Notes: generated by a model not told the origin, from the sequence alone. A stretch of DNA of 64,000 nucleotides from Bacillota bacterium (GCA_029776155.1 JAKOTU010000089.1:17805-81804); one strand, 5' to 3'; positions 1 through 9,009 are shown, counted from the stretch's first letter. Made by a program: numbers and translations.

Positions 1-264
1 TACCAAGGCAATCATGGCGCCCTGGGACAGATCCACTCCCGCCAGCAGAATGACTATGGTTTGACCCACCGCCATAATCCCGATACTGGCGTACTGGCGA
101 AGCATGTTATGCAGGTTGGCGGGGCTTAGGAAGATCCCCTTGGAAAGCACGGTGGAGGCAATCGCCAGAACCAAAAAGGCGGTGATCCGAGGATTTTTGG
201 TCAGTATCTGCACTATCTTGTTTTCACTGCGACCCCTTTGATCCGTTACTGCTGCTTTACTCAA
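1..264 (-). CDS. CUT2 ABC sugar permease, C-terminal part missing (T1 permease 2)
   Basis: N-terminal 88 codons of a ribose-type (BPD_transp_2) inner-membrane permease; the gene runs off the left edge. I read a TTG start at 264 because it follows a GGGGGAG ribosome binding site by a few bases. The fragment has a cytoplasmic N-terminus, a first hydrophobic helix (about residues 29-44) and the family motif GVDLSQGAMIAL at about 77-88, where relatives read GIDLSVGS. It follows permease 1 of the same operon by about 40 bases and should be the second membrane subunit of T1. Family clear; substrate unknown. Confidence 0.8.
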   Translation of the reverse strand, partial: MSKAAVTDQRGRSENKIVQILTKNPRITAFLVLAIASTVLSKGIFLSPANLHNMLRQYASIGIMAVGQTIVILLAGVDLSQGAMIALV

Positions 265-306
265 TGCCGCTCTCCCCCTTTAGTGGGTTCTTTTCCTCAG
301 CGTTCC

Positions 307-1254
307 TTAGGCCGTCCGGGTTCTGGCAGCAACTGCCAAGATGATCAGAATGCCCACGGCAACAGGCTGCACAAATGGGGATATCCCCATGAGGTTGAGA
401 ATGTTTTTAACCATGCCCACGATAAACAGGCCAATAAAGGTGTTGAACACCTTGCCTTCGCCGCCAAAGAAACTGGTTCCGCCGATAATTGCTGCGGTGA
501 TGGCTTGGGTTTCGTAATCCACGGCGCCATCGGGCAGACCGAGGGTAACGTAGGAGGTGTAGAACAGGCCGGCCAGCCCAGCCATGAAACCGGATATCAC
601 ATACGTTGCCACCTTGATCCGGTCCACATTCACCCCGGAAAGGCGCGCCGACTCACTGTTGCTACCCACCGCGTAGATGGAACGGCCCAGGGTTGTGTAC
701 TTGAGGAAGAACCAGGTCAGAAGATAGATGGCCACCAAAATGTAGCCCACCAGGGGCACGGGTCCCACCATGGCGCTGGAAATGGCGGTGTATGACTTGG
801 GAATACCGTACACAGGCTGACCGTTGCCGATAACCAGAGCCATGGAACGCACAATACCCATGGTGCTCAGGGTGAGTACAAAGGAAGGCATGCCCGTTTT
901 CACCAGCAGAACGCCGTTGAGAAAACCGATACCCACCGTCACCGCCAAAGAGGCCACGATGGCCAAAGCTAAGCTTTTTGGCGCCAGCGTAGCCATCAGC
1001 ACTGAGGTCAAGGCCACCTGCGAACCCACGGACAGGTCGATTTCACCGGCCACCAAAACCATGGTCATTCCGCAAGCCAAAAGCCCAAAGGTGGTGGAGC
1101 CAATCACGATGTTCCTAAAGTTTTCGGAAGTCAAAAACAAAGGTGAAGCAAAGGCACACAGTGCAACCACAACAATAAAAATCACATACAAAAGGACATT
1201 GCTGGAAGAGGATAGGCGCAGACGATTATTCAGCTTTGCTTGCGTTTGCAACAC
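307..1254 (-). CDS. CUT2 ABC sugar permease (T1 permease 1)
   Basis: Ribose/xylose-type membrane permease of 315 residues, the usual family length. The GTG start at 1254 follows AGGGGGT by seven bases. Eight to ten hydrophobic segments are visible. Diagnostic motifs are GEIDLSVGSQ in the first third, GRSIYAVGSN in the middle, and AIIGGTSFFGGEG near the C-terminus, the probable coupling region. It lies 11 bases downstream of the T1 ATPase gene and is followed by a second permease, so T1 probably has a heterodimeric membrane pair. The substrate cannot be read from the sequence. Confidence 0.92.
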   Translation of the reverse strand: MLQTQAKLNNRLRLSSSSNVLLYVIFIVVVALCAFASPLFLTSENFRNIVIGSTTFGLLACGMTMVLVAGEIDLSVGSQVALTSVLMATLAPKSLALAIVASLAVTVGIGFLNGVLLVKTGMPSFVLTLSTMGIVRSMALVIGNGQPVYGIPKSYTAISSAMVGPVPLVGYILVAIYLLTWFFLKYTTLGRSIYAVGSNSESARLSGVNVDRIKVATYVISGFMAGLAGLFYTSYVTLGLPDGAVDYETQAITAAIIGGTSFFGGEGKVFNTFIGLFIVGMVKNILNLMGISPFVQPVAVGILIILAVAARTRTA

Positions 1255-1265
1255 TTTGATACCCC

Positions 1266-2783
1266 CTAACTGGCCTCTGCCGCATCGCGGAGCTCTTGAG
1301 GTATGGCATGCTGTAGAATCTGTTCTTGGGTCGCTTCACCGGCCAGGAACTCCTTCCTGATCTGGGAGTTGGACATGACCAGGATGCGATCCGACAAGGC
1401 CATTAACTCCGGCAGTTCCGAGGAAACGAGGATAATGGATTTCTTGGCCCTGACCATCTCGGCCATGAGCTTGTAAAACTCCAGCTTACTGCCGACGTCA
1501 ATACCTCTCGTGGGTTCATCGAGGAGCAGGATCTTCGATTCTGAAGCCAGCCACTTGGCCAGCACTGTCTTCTGCTGGTTGCCGCCGCTTAAGGTGCCCA
1601 CTTCCTGCAAGAGGGAGTGGCAGCGCACGGCCACATACTTAGCCAGCTCAACGGTGCGTGCAAACAGTTCTGTAAAGCGCACCAAAAACTTGTACTTCCT
1701 TTTGGCCAGGATGCCCACGGAGATGTTCTCCTCAATGCTCCTGCAGAGCACAGCCCCTTCCGTCTTCCTGTCTTCCGGAACCAAGCCTAAGCCTCTTTTG
1801 ATGGCATCCCGGGGTGATTTGATGCGGCACTCTTCCCCGAAGATGGTGATGGTGCCTTTGGTCGCGGGATAAGCCCCAAAGAGCGTCTTCAAGAGTTCTG
1901 TGCGGCCTGCGCCCACCAAGCCCGCAATACCCAGGATTTCGCCCTCCCGGAGCTGGAAGCTGACGGTGCGGTTACTGCCCGCCACCGGTAGATCCTTTAC
2001 CTCCAGCACCACATCTCCGATTTCCACCTTTTCCTTGTAGAACTGCTCGCCCAGCTCCCGCCCGACCATCCAGCTGATCATCTGCTCCATAGTTACATCC
2101 TCAACATTTGAGGTGGCAATCCACTGCCCGTCCCGGAGCACGGTGATGCGATCCCCGATCTCAAACACCTCAACCAGGCGGTGGGTGATGTAGACAATGC
2201 CCACTCCCTGTTTTTTCAGGGTGCCGATAATTTCAAAAAGGCGCTCTAATTCGCTTCCGGTGAGCACCGCGGACGGTTCGTCCATAATCAACACCTTAGA
2301 ATCCTGGGAAAGGGCCTTTACGATGGCCACGATCTGCTGCTCCGCCACCGTCAAGTCCCTCACCAAGGCCTTAGGATCAATGGGAACGTGGAAGGTGGCC
2401 AGCAGTTCTGCAGCCCTCCGGTTCATCTCGCTCCAGTTCACCAGCCCCATGCTGGTGCGGGGAATATCTTCCACAAAGATGTTCTCCGCCACGGACAGGG
2501 TCGGCAAAAGGTCCAGCTCTTGGTAGATGGCCCGGATGCCCAGGTTCTTACCATCCTGGGGGCTGTTCATCTCCACCTGGGTCCCGTTAATCAGAATCGT
2601 ACCCGCATCCTTGGGCTGCGCCCCGGTCATGATCTTAATCAGCGTGGACTTCCCGGCCCCGTTTTCGCCCACCAGGCAGTGCACCTCACCAGGCAGCACG
2701 GAGAAGTCCACATCCTTCAATGCCTGGACGCCAGGAAACTGCTTGCTGATGCCTTTCATCTGGAGAACGGGTTCTTTATGCAC
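1266..2783 (-). CDS. CUT2 ABC sugar transporter ATPase (T1), tandem nucleotide-binding domains
   Basis: Cytoplasmic ATPase of about 505 residues with two fused nucleotide-binding domains (RbsA/XylG/MglA type). Domain 1 has Walker A GENGAGKST, the family's modified signature LTVAEQQ and Walker B VLIMDEPS. Domain 2 has the usual degenerate Walker A (GLVGAGRTE), an intact LSGGNQQK and Walker B ILLLDEPTRGIDVGSK. The frame stays open to 2936, but the homology begins at VLQMKGISKQFPG, so I place the start at the GTG at 2783, behind GGAGAGG. It powers uptake with the two downstream permeases and the binding protein at 4977-5975. Confidence 0.92.
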   Translation of the reverse strand: MHKEPVLQMKGISKQFPGVQALKDVDFSVLPGEVHCLVGENGAGKSTLIKIMTGAQPKDAGTILINGTQVEMNSPQDGKNLGIRAIYQELDLLPTLSVAENIFVEDIPRTSMGLVNWSEMNRRAAELLATFHVPIDPKALVRDLTVAEQQIVAIVKALSQDSKVLIMDEPSAVLTGSELERLFEIIGTLKKQGVGIVYITHRLVEVFEIGDRITVLRDGQWIATSNVEDVTMEQMISWMVGRELGEQFYKEKVEIGDVVLEVKDLPVAGSNRTVSFQLREGEILGIAGLVGAGRTELLKTLFGAYPATKGTITIFGEECRIKSPRDAIKRGLGLVPEDRKTEGAVLCRSIEENISVGILAKRKYKFLVRFTELFARTVELAKYVAVRCHSLLQEVGTLSGGNQQKTVLAKWLASESKILLLDEPTRGIDVGSKLEFYKLMAEMVRAKKSIILVSSELPELMALSDRILVMSNSQIRKEFLAGEATQEQILQHAIPQELRDAAEAS

Positions 2784-2832
2784 AACACATCCATCCTCTC
2801 CTGGTTTTCTCCACTCTACTCCACTACAGCTC

Positions 2833-4116
2833 CTAGGACGGTTGGCACCAGTTGAGGATGAGGAGCGCATAAATGAGGATAAAATCAAGGAACTCCTCAA
2901 CAGGAACGGACTCGTTGACCACATGGCAATCCTCAATCCGGCCTGGTCCTAAGATGATCGTGGGCATTTGACCCATGTTTTTCATAATGCGGGCATCATT
3001 GGCCGCGGGGCTGCCCTTCAGGGCTACCTCTTCGCTGAACACCTGGGCCGCGCACTTTTGGGCAAGCTGCACAAAGGGATGATCTAGCTCTTGCTCAAAG
3101 CCGAGGCCCTGCTGGTAGATGCTGATGGCCGGTGGATTCTCCCTCAACCACGCATCACCTTGGGCCCGGGTCATGAGGGTATTGTGCACCTCACTAATTA
3201 CCGCATCGTGCTCCATAACTCCCGGGACATAATGGAGGCAGAACTTGAAAGTACATCTATTAGGCACATCATTGCCCGCGGTGCCCCCCTCGATCACGCC
3301 GATGTTCAAAGTGGGGGAGGGGCAGAGTTGGTGGCGGTACACCATGAGCCAATGCCGTTCTAGTTCGCGCAGGGCATCAATGAGGAAGATGGCCTTTTCA
3401 ATGGCATTCACGCCTTCCCATTTGGAAGCGGAATGGAGGGTCTTCCCGGTCACCGTTACTTCGAAGAAAATAAAGCCCATATGAGCCACAACCACATTCC
3501 TGTTGCTGGGCTCGCACACCACTGCCGCATCTGCTCTGCGGCCTTTCAGCACAGATACTATGGAGCCGTTGCCGCCCCCTTCTTCATCGGCCACTGATAA
3601 GATGGTGACTTTCCCCGGCAGTTCCAGCCCGGCATCCTGCAGCAGCTTGACCCCGAGCACACTGGCCATCAAACCCGCTTTCATATCCGCAACGCCCCGG
3701 GCATAGATGCGTCCATCACGGATTTCGGGCTTAAAGGGATGGCTGTCCCACAGCTCCAGATCTCCGGGGGGCATAATATCCACATGACCGTTGAACAAGA
3801 GAGAACGCCCGGGAGCACCCGAGAATTCGGCCACTAGGTTGTAGCGGTCCTCGTAATTGTGGCCGGGATTGCCCTCTTTGTATTCGAGAATCCCCTTTTG
3901 CACGAGGTCCTCCACTAAAGGTTCGCGAGTAATTCTGGCCCCCATCTTGCTTAATAAGTCTTCCAAGAAATCCTGACCAGCCTTTTCCAAGCCCCCGGCA
4001 ATACCATGACCGATCACGCTTGTGTCTTTAGACAGAAGCTGGAACAGGTAGCCCAGGTACTCCTCCCGCCGCGCCGCAAGAACTTCCCTCAGCTTGTCCT
4101 GGATTGCCCTTGCCAT
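2833..4116 (-). CDS. M20-family metallohydrolase (ArgE/DapE/aminoacylase-like)
   Basis: Zinc-dependent M20 hydrolase of 427 residues, predicted cytoplasmic. Visible metal-site motifs are GHVDIMPPGD (His111, Asp113), ARGVADMKAG (Asp144) and SVADEEGGGNGS (Glu178/Glu179, catalytic base and ligand). The ATG start follows AAGGAGATG. The gene sits inside the T1 operon between a membrane protein and the ATPase. The imported compound is therefore probably not a plain sugar but carries an amide, N-acyl or similar group that this enzyme cleaves; that is inference from family chemistry. M20 members include N-acyl amino acid amidohydrolases, deacetylases and carboxypeptidases, and sequence alone does not choose among them. 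Confidence 0.85.
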   Translation of the reverse strand: MARAIQDKLREVLAARREEYLGYLFQLLSKDTSVIGHGIAGGLEKAGQDFLEDLLSKMGARITREPLVEDLVQKGILEYKEGNPGHNYEDRYNLVAEFSGAPGRSLLFNGHVDIMPPGDLELWDSHPFKPEIRDGRIYARGVADMKAGLMASVLGVKLLQDAGLELPGKVTILSVADEEGGGNGSIVSVLKGRRADAAVVCEPSNRNVVVAHMGFIFFEVTVTGKTLHSASKWEGVNAIEKAIFLIDALRELERHWLMVYRHQLCPSPTLNIGVIEGGTAGNDVPNRCTFKFCLHYVPGVMEHDAVISEVHNTLMTRAQGDAWLRENPPAISIYQQGLGFEQELDHPFVQLAQKCAAQVFSEEVALKGSPAANDARIMKNMGQMPTIILGPGRIEDCHVVNESVPVEEFLDFILIYALLILNWCQPS

Positions 4117-4133
4117 GGATCACATCTCCTTCA

Positions 4134-4907
4134 CTAATTGGCTGAGAATCCGTCCACTAGGATGTGCCGCTTGGGACGGGTCATAAGCAGACCGACACCC
4201 AAAAGCACAGGTAACACAACAAAGGAGACCTTTACCACTGCCACGAAATGATTGGAGTCCTCTTCCTTGACCTGGGCCTGGAAGTCCCACATCAGCTCAT
4301 AGCGGCTGCCGCCCCGGGAAAACTCAATTTTCATCCATTTCGTGGAGGAACTGAGAAATTGGTATCCCGCCGTGGGAAAAGCAACCTCATAGCTGGCTTG
4401 GTAGTAGTTGCCGCGGCTGTAGGAAGTCCGCAGCTCAGGCTGACCCCCGATGATCTTCCCGATTTCGAACTCATCGCCAGCGTTGTTTTTCAAAGTGACC
4501 GTCCAATCCCTTAGGTTCAATAAGTCCCGATTGCTGTCATGGGAGAGCTTGATCACAAAGGGAGTCTCCTGGGCATACTGGAGTGCCAGTTCTTCCACAA
4601 ACTCGGCCAAGTTCTCGGCGTTCACTTCACCGTTCATTACACCCAAGGCTACGGCCATTCTAGGGTCCACATAACAGACCTCAACCTGAACATCGTTGCT
4701 GAGTACGCCTTTTTGGGTCCATTCCACAACAAGTGCGTAATAATTGCGGTCCAGATCCTCCACCCCAAGTTCAGCGAAGTTGGTGAGGGGAGTAAGCTTT
4801 TCCTCTTCTTCAGCCGCGTGGAGAACGCTGCCCAGGGCCAGCAGTAAAATGAGGATCATGCCCAGTAGGGTAACGGCCTTCCTTGCTCGCACGCCACATG
4901 TATCCAC
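4134..4907 (-). CDS. Unrecognised protein with N-terminal and C-terminal membrane segments
   Basis: I do not recognise this 257-residue protein. It has a hydrophobic N-terminal segment at about residues 12-31 (signal peptide or anchor), then an acidic EEEE stretch, a soluble domain of about 190 residues rich in beta-prone sequence, and a second hydrophobic helix at about 224-247 followed by the short basic tail RPKRH. The topology suggests an outward-facing domain tethered to the membrane. The GTG start at 4907 follows GAGAGG. It lies between the T1 binding protein and the M20 hydrolase with short gaps, so it is probably part of the same uptake/processing system, perhaps a receptor accessory. 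Function unknown. Confidence 0.7.
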   Translation of the reverse strand: MDTCGVRARKAVTLLGMILILLLALGSVLHAAEEEEKLTPLTNFAELGVEDLDRNYYALVVEWTQKGVLSNDVQVEVCYVDPRMAVALGVMNGEVNAENLAEFVEELALQYAQETPFVIKLSHDSNRDLLNLRDWTVTLKNNAGDEFEIGKIIGGQPELRTSYSRGNYYQASYEVAFPTAGYQFLSSSTKWMKIEFSRGGSRYELMWDFQAQVKEEDSNHFVAVVKVSFVVLPVLLGVGLLMTRPKRHILVDGFSAN

Positions 4908-4943
4908 TGTTTCAACCTCTCTTCGCCAAAAACTAAAGAATAG

Positions 4944-4969
4944 GGGGCCGAGCCAGAGACTGCGGCCCC
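4944..4969 (-). promoter_or_regulatory. Intercistronic hairpin after T1 binding-protein gene
   Basis: Inverted repeat with arms GGGGCCG (4944-4950) and CGGCCCC (4963-4969) just after the stop of the T1 binding-protein gene and before the next gene. There is no T-run, so it is more likely an mRNA-stabilising or partial-termination element than a full terminator. Confidence 0.55.
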
Positions 4970-4976
4970 GTGCACC

Positions 4977-5975
4977 TTAGTAGAACAGATCCTCGGCCAA
5001 CATTCTGTTGTAGTAATTGGTGGTAAATGCTTTGCCTTCAGCAGTCTGCATATGGTACATGTTGAATTGGAGCATCTGGACGGGTGCTACTTCCTTGCCT
5101 TCCAGGTATTCGAGGATTGTTCTGAATGCAGCTTCGCCGAAGTGTGGAGCATAGTCTGCCACGGCCAAGAGTTCGCCATCTACTACCGCCTTAATGGCAG
5201 CACGCTGTCCGTCAATGGTTACGATCCGGCCGACGAGCTCTGTTCTACCGGCTGCCTTGATAGCTTGCAGAGCGCCCAGAGCCATTTCATCGCTGTGGGT
5301 GTAGACGATGTCAATGCTGCCTGCTGGGAAGCGCTCCAGGTAGTTCTCCATGACCTTGGTTCCCTCTAAGCGGTAACCATGACCGGTCTGGCTGGCAATG
5401 ATCTTGATGTTGGGATACTGCGCCAAGGCTTCCCTAAAGCCATTGTAGCGCTCAATGGTGGCGGAAGAACCAACCGCTTCTTGAATCTCCACGATGTTAC
5501 CCTTGTACTCGCCGTAGATGGAGTAGAGGTAATCGGCTACAAATTGGCCGAGCTGTTTGGAGATCTCCACGTTGTCCTTACCGATAAAGGAGATGTACAT
5601 GCCTGTTCCAGGTTCGGAGTCAATACTGCGGTCAATGCAGACCAGGGGAATTCCCTTCTCATCGCACAGTTCCTTCACAGGATCCAGAGCGGTAGCTTGG
5701 AACGGGGAGATAATCAGGGCATCGGGATTCTGCAGCAGCAGGTCCCTAACCTTGGTCAACTGGATGGCCGCATCCATTTCACCATCGTTCCAGATCAAAT
5801 CCACACCATACTTCTCAGCCCAGTACAAAATGTCATTGGTCATGGCTACACGCCACGGATGGTTCATGGCACACTGGGAAAAAGCGATCAAAGGCTTCTT
5901 CTCCTGGGCAAGTCCCAGGACACCAAAGGAGAAAACGATTACAACGGTCAGCAAAACACCTAGCGCTTTGCGCAT
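4977..5975 (-). CDS. CUT2 ABC sugar-binding protein (T1), RbsB-like
   Basis: Periplasmic solute-binding protein of 332 residues in the Peripla_BP_4/LacI-like fold. A signal peptide with an h-region at residues 6-20 ends near GLAQ-EKK, and no lipobox cysteine is present. The mature part starts PLIAFSQCAMNHPWR and contains repeated sugar-binding landmarks (ALIISPFQ, YTHSDEMALGALQAI, IVTIDGQ). The ATG start lies behind AAGGAGGATC. It is the first gene of T1, directly downstream of an operator-like site at 6116-6129. The ligand is unknown; the M20 gene downstream suggests a substituted sugar or similar compound. Confidence 0.93.
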   Translation of the reverse strand: MRKALGVLLTVVIVFSFGVLGLAQEKKPLIAFSQCAMNHPWRVAMTNDILYWAEKYGVDLIWNDGEMDAAIQLTKVRDLLLQNPDALIISPFQATALDPVKELCDEKGIPLVCIDRSIDSEPGTGMYISFIGKDNVEISKQLGQFVADYLYSIYGEYKGNIVEIQEAVGSSATIERYNGFREALAQYPNIKIIASQTGHGYRLEGTKVMENYLERFPAGSIDIVYTHSDEMALGALQAIKAAGRTELVGRIVTIDGQRAAIKAVVDGELLAVADYAPHFGEAAFRTILEYLEGKEVAPVQMLQFNMYHMQTAEGKAFTTNYYNRMLAEDLFY

Positions 5976-6115
5976 CCTAGATCCTCCTTGTCTCTAATTA
6001 GCTATCGCTTAACCATCCACAGTCAAACAGGTGTTACCAAGCTCCTCTGTTTTGTAGGGTTCCCCACCTCCCTTTTTCAGGGTCTTCCCCTAGATATCAA
6101 GCACAGGGTTAGCAT

Positions 6116-6129
6116 TTGAACCGTTTTAA
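6116..6129. promoter_or_regulatory. LacI-type operator upstream of T1
   Basis: TTGAACCGTTTTAA, an imperfect palindrome with the central CG typical of LacI-family sites. It differs by one base from the site at 7836-7849 and lies about 10 bases downstream of a -10-like element, a position suited to repression of the T1 operon by the nearby LacI-family protein (7918-8994). Confidence 0.6.
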
Positions 6130-6263
6130 ACCTGTGACTATAATATACGTCGCAACTCCAAGATTTCCTTCTGTAAAAGATGACTAAATGTGCCTAATGT
6201 TCATATTGTCTTATTCGTGTTGGCGGTAGGTAAAGAAAAAGCCCTTCCAAAATGGTTTAAAAT

Positions 6264-6283
6264 GGGCAGATCATGGTCTGCCC
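6264..6283 (-). terminator. Hairpin after the M24-like gene
   Basis: Perfect 7-bp stem GGGCAGA/TCTGCCC with a 6-base loop, five bases beyond the stop of the M24-like gene and followed on the minus strand by ATTTT. A modest rho-independent terminator. Confidence 0.5.
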
Positions 6284-6288
6284 AGAAG

Positions 6289-7704
6289 CTAGCGGGCGAC
6301 CATGATCTGGTCCTTTTGCAGCAGGAATGGCCGGTAATAGGCCAGCAGGTCGGACATGGGCAGGATTTCTTCTGCCAGGTTGATGCCCAACACTTCCTTA
6401 ATATACTTACGCCGTCTTTCGAAGCGGGACCAGGTCTGGGGACTGAGTGCGCGGATGCGCTCCCTCAGCCCTTGGTCTGCCAACACGATCCCATCTTCCA
6501 GGTTGGCACCGAAATAGGGGGGTTTAGGTGCGATAATCAGGTCGAACTGCATGTACATGCCGCTGCGCAGCTTGACCTTAGACCCGGGCATAAAGGGGGT
6601 AGAAACCCATTCATCTTGGGCAATGAGGTGGCCTGGGTTCAGCTCCCAGCCATAGAAGGACTTGGGCAGACGATCCATGGCCAACTGGAAGATGGCGCCT
6701 CCCTCCAGGCCGATGCGCACCATCTCATACCACTCCACGGCGGTCTTAAAGTAGGGTACGGCAACCCGCTCGAACCAGTCATCAACGCCGGGGAGCTCCC
6801 CTGCGTCGTGGGCGATGAACGCGGCCCGGCAGCACAGGGCCCCCTCCAAACCAAAGGCGGTGGTGAGGAAATCGCCCAGCTTAGCCCTGCGGTCAGTGGG
6901 GCTGGTCAGGCCGAACCTGGCTTTATCGCCCACGGAAACCATGGCGTGCGCCGAAAGGGGCAGCCCGTAACTGGCCAGTTTGCTGCCTAGCTCCAGCTCG
7001 CTAACACCCACTTCAACAGTATTAAGCAGGTCTAAGATGGCCTTGGACACTACGCAGGCAGCGTACTCGTGGACAATAATCTGCTCCGCTTCCAACTCGG
7101 TGCGCAGACCATAGGCCGGGGACATAAAGATGTCCGTGACATTCCTCACGGGACCATCCTGCGTGATTGCGGAAAAGGCAGGCAGTTCATGGCCCACGGC
7201 CTCGGCAACCGCCGCCGCTATGTAGTGGGGCACTTCGATGGAACCGGCCGGGCAGCCATCCTCGGCCTCAAAATACTTCCAGCCCACGGTGCCCACGGTC
7301 ATTCCCGGCTTCAGCCCCGCATCCTGCAGAATCTGAACAAGGGAACGTCCTCCCCTGGGTTGTCCCAAGAGGCCAAAGCTGGGAAAATGGACAGCTTCCA
7401 GCCGCACAGGGGTAAAATCCACCATGTTCAGGTTCTCGGTGCCCAAAAGCACCCTAGGGGCTCCGCTTTGGCCCACAATCAACAGGGCTTCTTCGAAGCG
7501 GGGGCCAAAGCCGGTTAGGTAGGCGAAATTGGCCGCATGTTCCCGATCAGCATAAATGACCACATAATCTAGACCCCGCTCCTCCATCCTAGCCCGCAGA
7601 CGGCTCAAGCGCTGCTCATAGACCTCCAGGGGCAGGGTTGGCATATCCCCGGGAATCTCCACTACGGGTGCAGGTGCGGTAACCAGTTTGATTTGTCTCG
7701 ACAT
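6289..7704 (-). CDS. M24 (creatinase/aminopeptidase P)-like protein with degenerate metal site
   Basis: 471-residue cytoplasmic protein with the two-part creatinase layout: an N-terminal domain (about residues 25-200, YVVIYADREHAANFAYLTGF) and a pita-bread-like C-terminal domain. The tail shows family landmarks NPGHLI, RSGMYMQFD and LEDGIVLAD. The two aspartates usual in the active M24 centre are not evident; the corresponding stretch reads FGLEGALCCRAAFIAHDAGEL. It may therefore be a metal-free creatinase-like C-N hydrolase or non-peptidase rather than a working aminopeptidase. The start is ATG behind AAGGATG. It is preceded by a LacI-type operator (7836-7849), which links it to T1 and the M20 hydrolase. 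Confidence 0.8.
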   Translation of the reverse strand: MSRQIKLVTAPAPVVEIPGDMPTLPLEVYEQRLSRLRARMEERGLDYVVIYADREHAANFAYLTGFGPRFEEALLIVGQSGAPRVLLGTENLNMVDFTPVRLEAVHFPSFGLLGQPRGGRSLVQILQDAGLKPGMTVGTVGWKYFEAEDGCPAGSIEVPHYIAAAVAEAVGHELPAFSAITQDGPVRNVTDIFMSPAYGLRTELEAEQIIVHEYAACVVSKAILDLLNTVEVGVSELELGSKLASYGLPLSAHAMVSVGDKARFGLTSPTDRRAKLGDFLTTAFGLEGALCCRAAFIAHDAGELPGVDDWFERVAVPYFKTAVEWYEMVRIGLEGGAIFQLAMDRLPKSFYGWELNPGHLIAQDEWVSTPFMPGSKVKLRSGMYMQFDLIIAPKPPYFGANLEDGIVLADQGLRERIRALSPQTWSRFERRRKYIKEVLGINLAEEILPMSDLLAYYRPFLLQKDQIMVAR

Positions 7705-7835
7705 ACCATCACATCCTTACCTGAATTATTGTTGAGCCTAGACCGGGTATACTCTGCTTCGAATGTATATGTCTTTTCAAGCACTTACAAAACCGCAATA
7801 TCTCCAGCGGGAAATTCCCGGGACTCACCTGGTTC

Positions 7836-7849
7836 TTGAACCGGTTTAA
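7836..7849. promoter_or_regulatory. LacI-type operator upstream of the M24-like gene
   Basis: TTGAACCGGTTTAA: core AACCGGTT is a perfect palindrome and 12 of 14 positions match their reverse complement. It lies in the 213-base gap between the LacI gene and the M24-like gene, so it could control the latter. Confidence 0.65.
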
Positions 7850-7917
7850 ATCGAGTCCTAAAACAAGACGCTGCTTGAGCGCTGGTGATCGTGTTCTGCT
7901 TCGTTTGTGTGGTTCAC

Positions 7918-8994
7918 TCACGTCCAGGCAGCCGTGGACTCTTTGATAATCAACTCCGGCTCTAAACTGGCATGCCGCACCGAAGGGTGATCTTCCTCAA
8001 TGTGCCGCAGCAGCTCCTGGGCACCCAAGTGCCCCATCTCTTCCAAGGGCTGGCGCACCGTTGTGAGCCTGGGCGAGATCACCTCCGCCATGTCCGTGTC
8101 GTCAAAGCCCACCACAGATACATCGCCTGGAACCTGCAGTCCCATGGCCCGCAAGCATTGAATCGCTCCAATGGCCATATGATCGTTGGCGCAGAAGATG
8201 GCAGTGGGCGGCTCCTCCAAAGCCATCAGGACTTTGGTTAGCTCGTAACCCGAGGCGATCTGCCAATCGCCGAACTGGATGTACTCACCCTGGGGATGTA
8301 AGCCCACTTCATGGAGGCCTAGGTTAAACCCAACCCGGCGCTCAATGGCATTCAAGTCGTCAACCGGCCCGCTGACATGGCCAATGCGCCGGTGTCCCAA
8401 GGAGGCTAGGTGATGCACCACCTTGCGCGCTCCACATTGGTTATCAATGCGCACTGAACTGATGTCCAGGGGCAGCCTGGCGTTGAGCACAACAAAGGGA
8501 AAGGAGGCTTCTTCCACTGCGGCGAGAAAACCGTAATCCAGATCATCCTGCACTACGAACAGCATGCCATCTAAAGAACCTTCCTGAATAGTCTTGGTGA
8601 TCACGTCCTTTTGTGCGGCTTGTTCGTAGGTAATTACCTCCAGATGCAGCCGGTAGTCCTTCGCGGACAATTGTGCGATGACGCCCCTGATAATGGGGTT
8701 ATAAAACATCCAGCTGGAGGGGAGGGTCCACTTGCGTTTATCACCGTGGCCGCCTAAAACATACAGCCCGATGGTATCAGACTTCCCCTTAGACAACCTC
8801 GTGGCGAAGTAATTGGCTCGGTAGTTCAGTTGCCGGGCCGCCTCCACCACTCGGCGCCTGGTGTTTTCCGCCACCAAGGGGCTGCCGTTCAGGGCTAAGG
8901 AGACCGTCGCTTTGGACAGACCCAAGTGCTGCGCCACATCTTCAATTGTCACTTGCTTCCTCTTTGCTTTCCCTGTCCTGTACCGTCTTTTCAA
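7918..8994 (-). CDS. LacI/PurR-family transcriptional regulator
   Basis: 358-residue repressor. A short basic leader is followed by the LacI helix-turn-helix (residues about 14-60: [23 protein letters not shown]) with the hinge-side [23 protein letters not shown] ribose-binding-protein-like ligand domain fills the rest, with GYDDT-like [20 protein letters not shown] near the C-terminus. The TTG start follows GGTGA. It is likely to bind the AACCGGTT-centred sites upstream of T1 (6116), the M24-like gene (7836) and itself (9010), repressing until a metabolite of the T1 substrate appears. That regulon is inferred from the shared sites. Confidence 0.92.
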   Translation of the reverse strand: MKRRYRTGKAKRKQVTIEDVAQHLGLSKATVSLALNGSPLVAENTRRRVVEAARQLNYRANYFATRLSKGKSDTIGLYVLGGHGDKRKWTLPSSWMFYNPIIRGVIAQLSAKDYRLHLEVITYEQAAQKDVITKTIQEGSLDGMLFVVQDDLDYGFLAAVEEASFPFVVLNARLPLDISSVRIDNQCGARKVVHHLASLGHRRIGHVSGPVDDLNAIERRVGFNLGLHEVGLHPQGEYIQFGDWQIASGYELTKVLMALEEPPTAIFCANDHMAIGAIQCLRAMGLQVPGDVSVVGFDDTDMAEVISPRLTTVRQPLEEMGHLGAQELLRHIEEDHPSVRHASLEPELIIKESTAAWT

Positions 8995-9009
8995 GAGCTT
9001 TCACCTTAA

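Larger units (their letters stand above)
5976..6288 (-). promoter_or_regulatory. 313-base intergenic region: T1 promoter region and terminator of the M24-like gene
   Basis: No gene is supported here. It contains, from high to low coordinate, the terminator-like hairpin of the M24-like gene (6264-6283), an AT-rich stretch with a minus-strand -10-like TATTAT at 6140-6145, and a LacI-type operator at 6116-6129. The leader to the T1 binding-protein start would be roughly 150 bases. I found no clear -35 element. Confidence 0.5.

Noticed and set aside
238..795. 185-codon plus-strand frame opposite the T1 permease
   Set aside because: Shadow of the permease coding strand; no homology.
7709..7921. 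70-codon minus-strand frame between the LacI and M24-like genes
   Set aside because: It covers the operator-like site and has no motif or convincing ribosome binding site.
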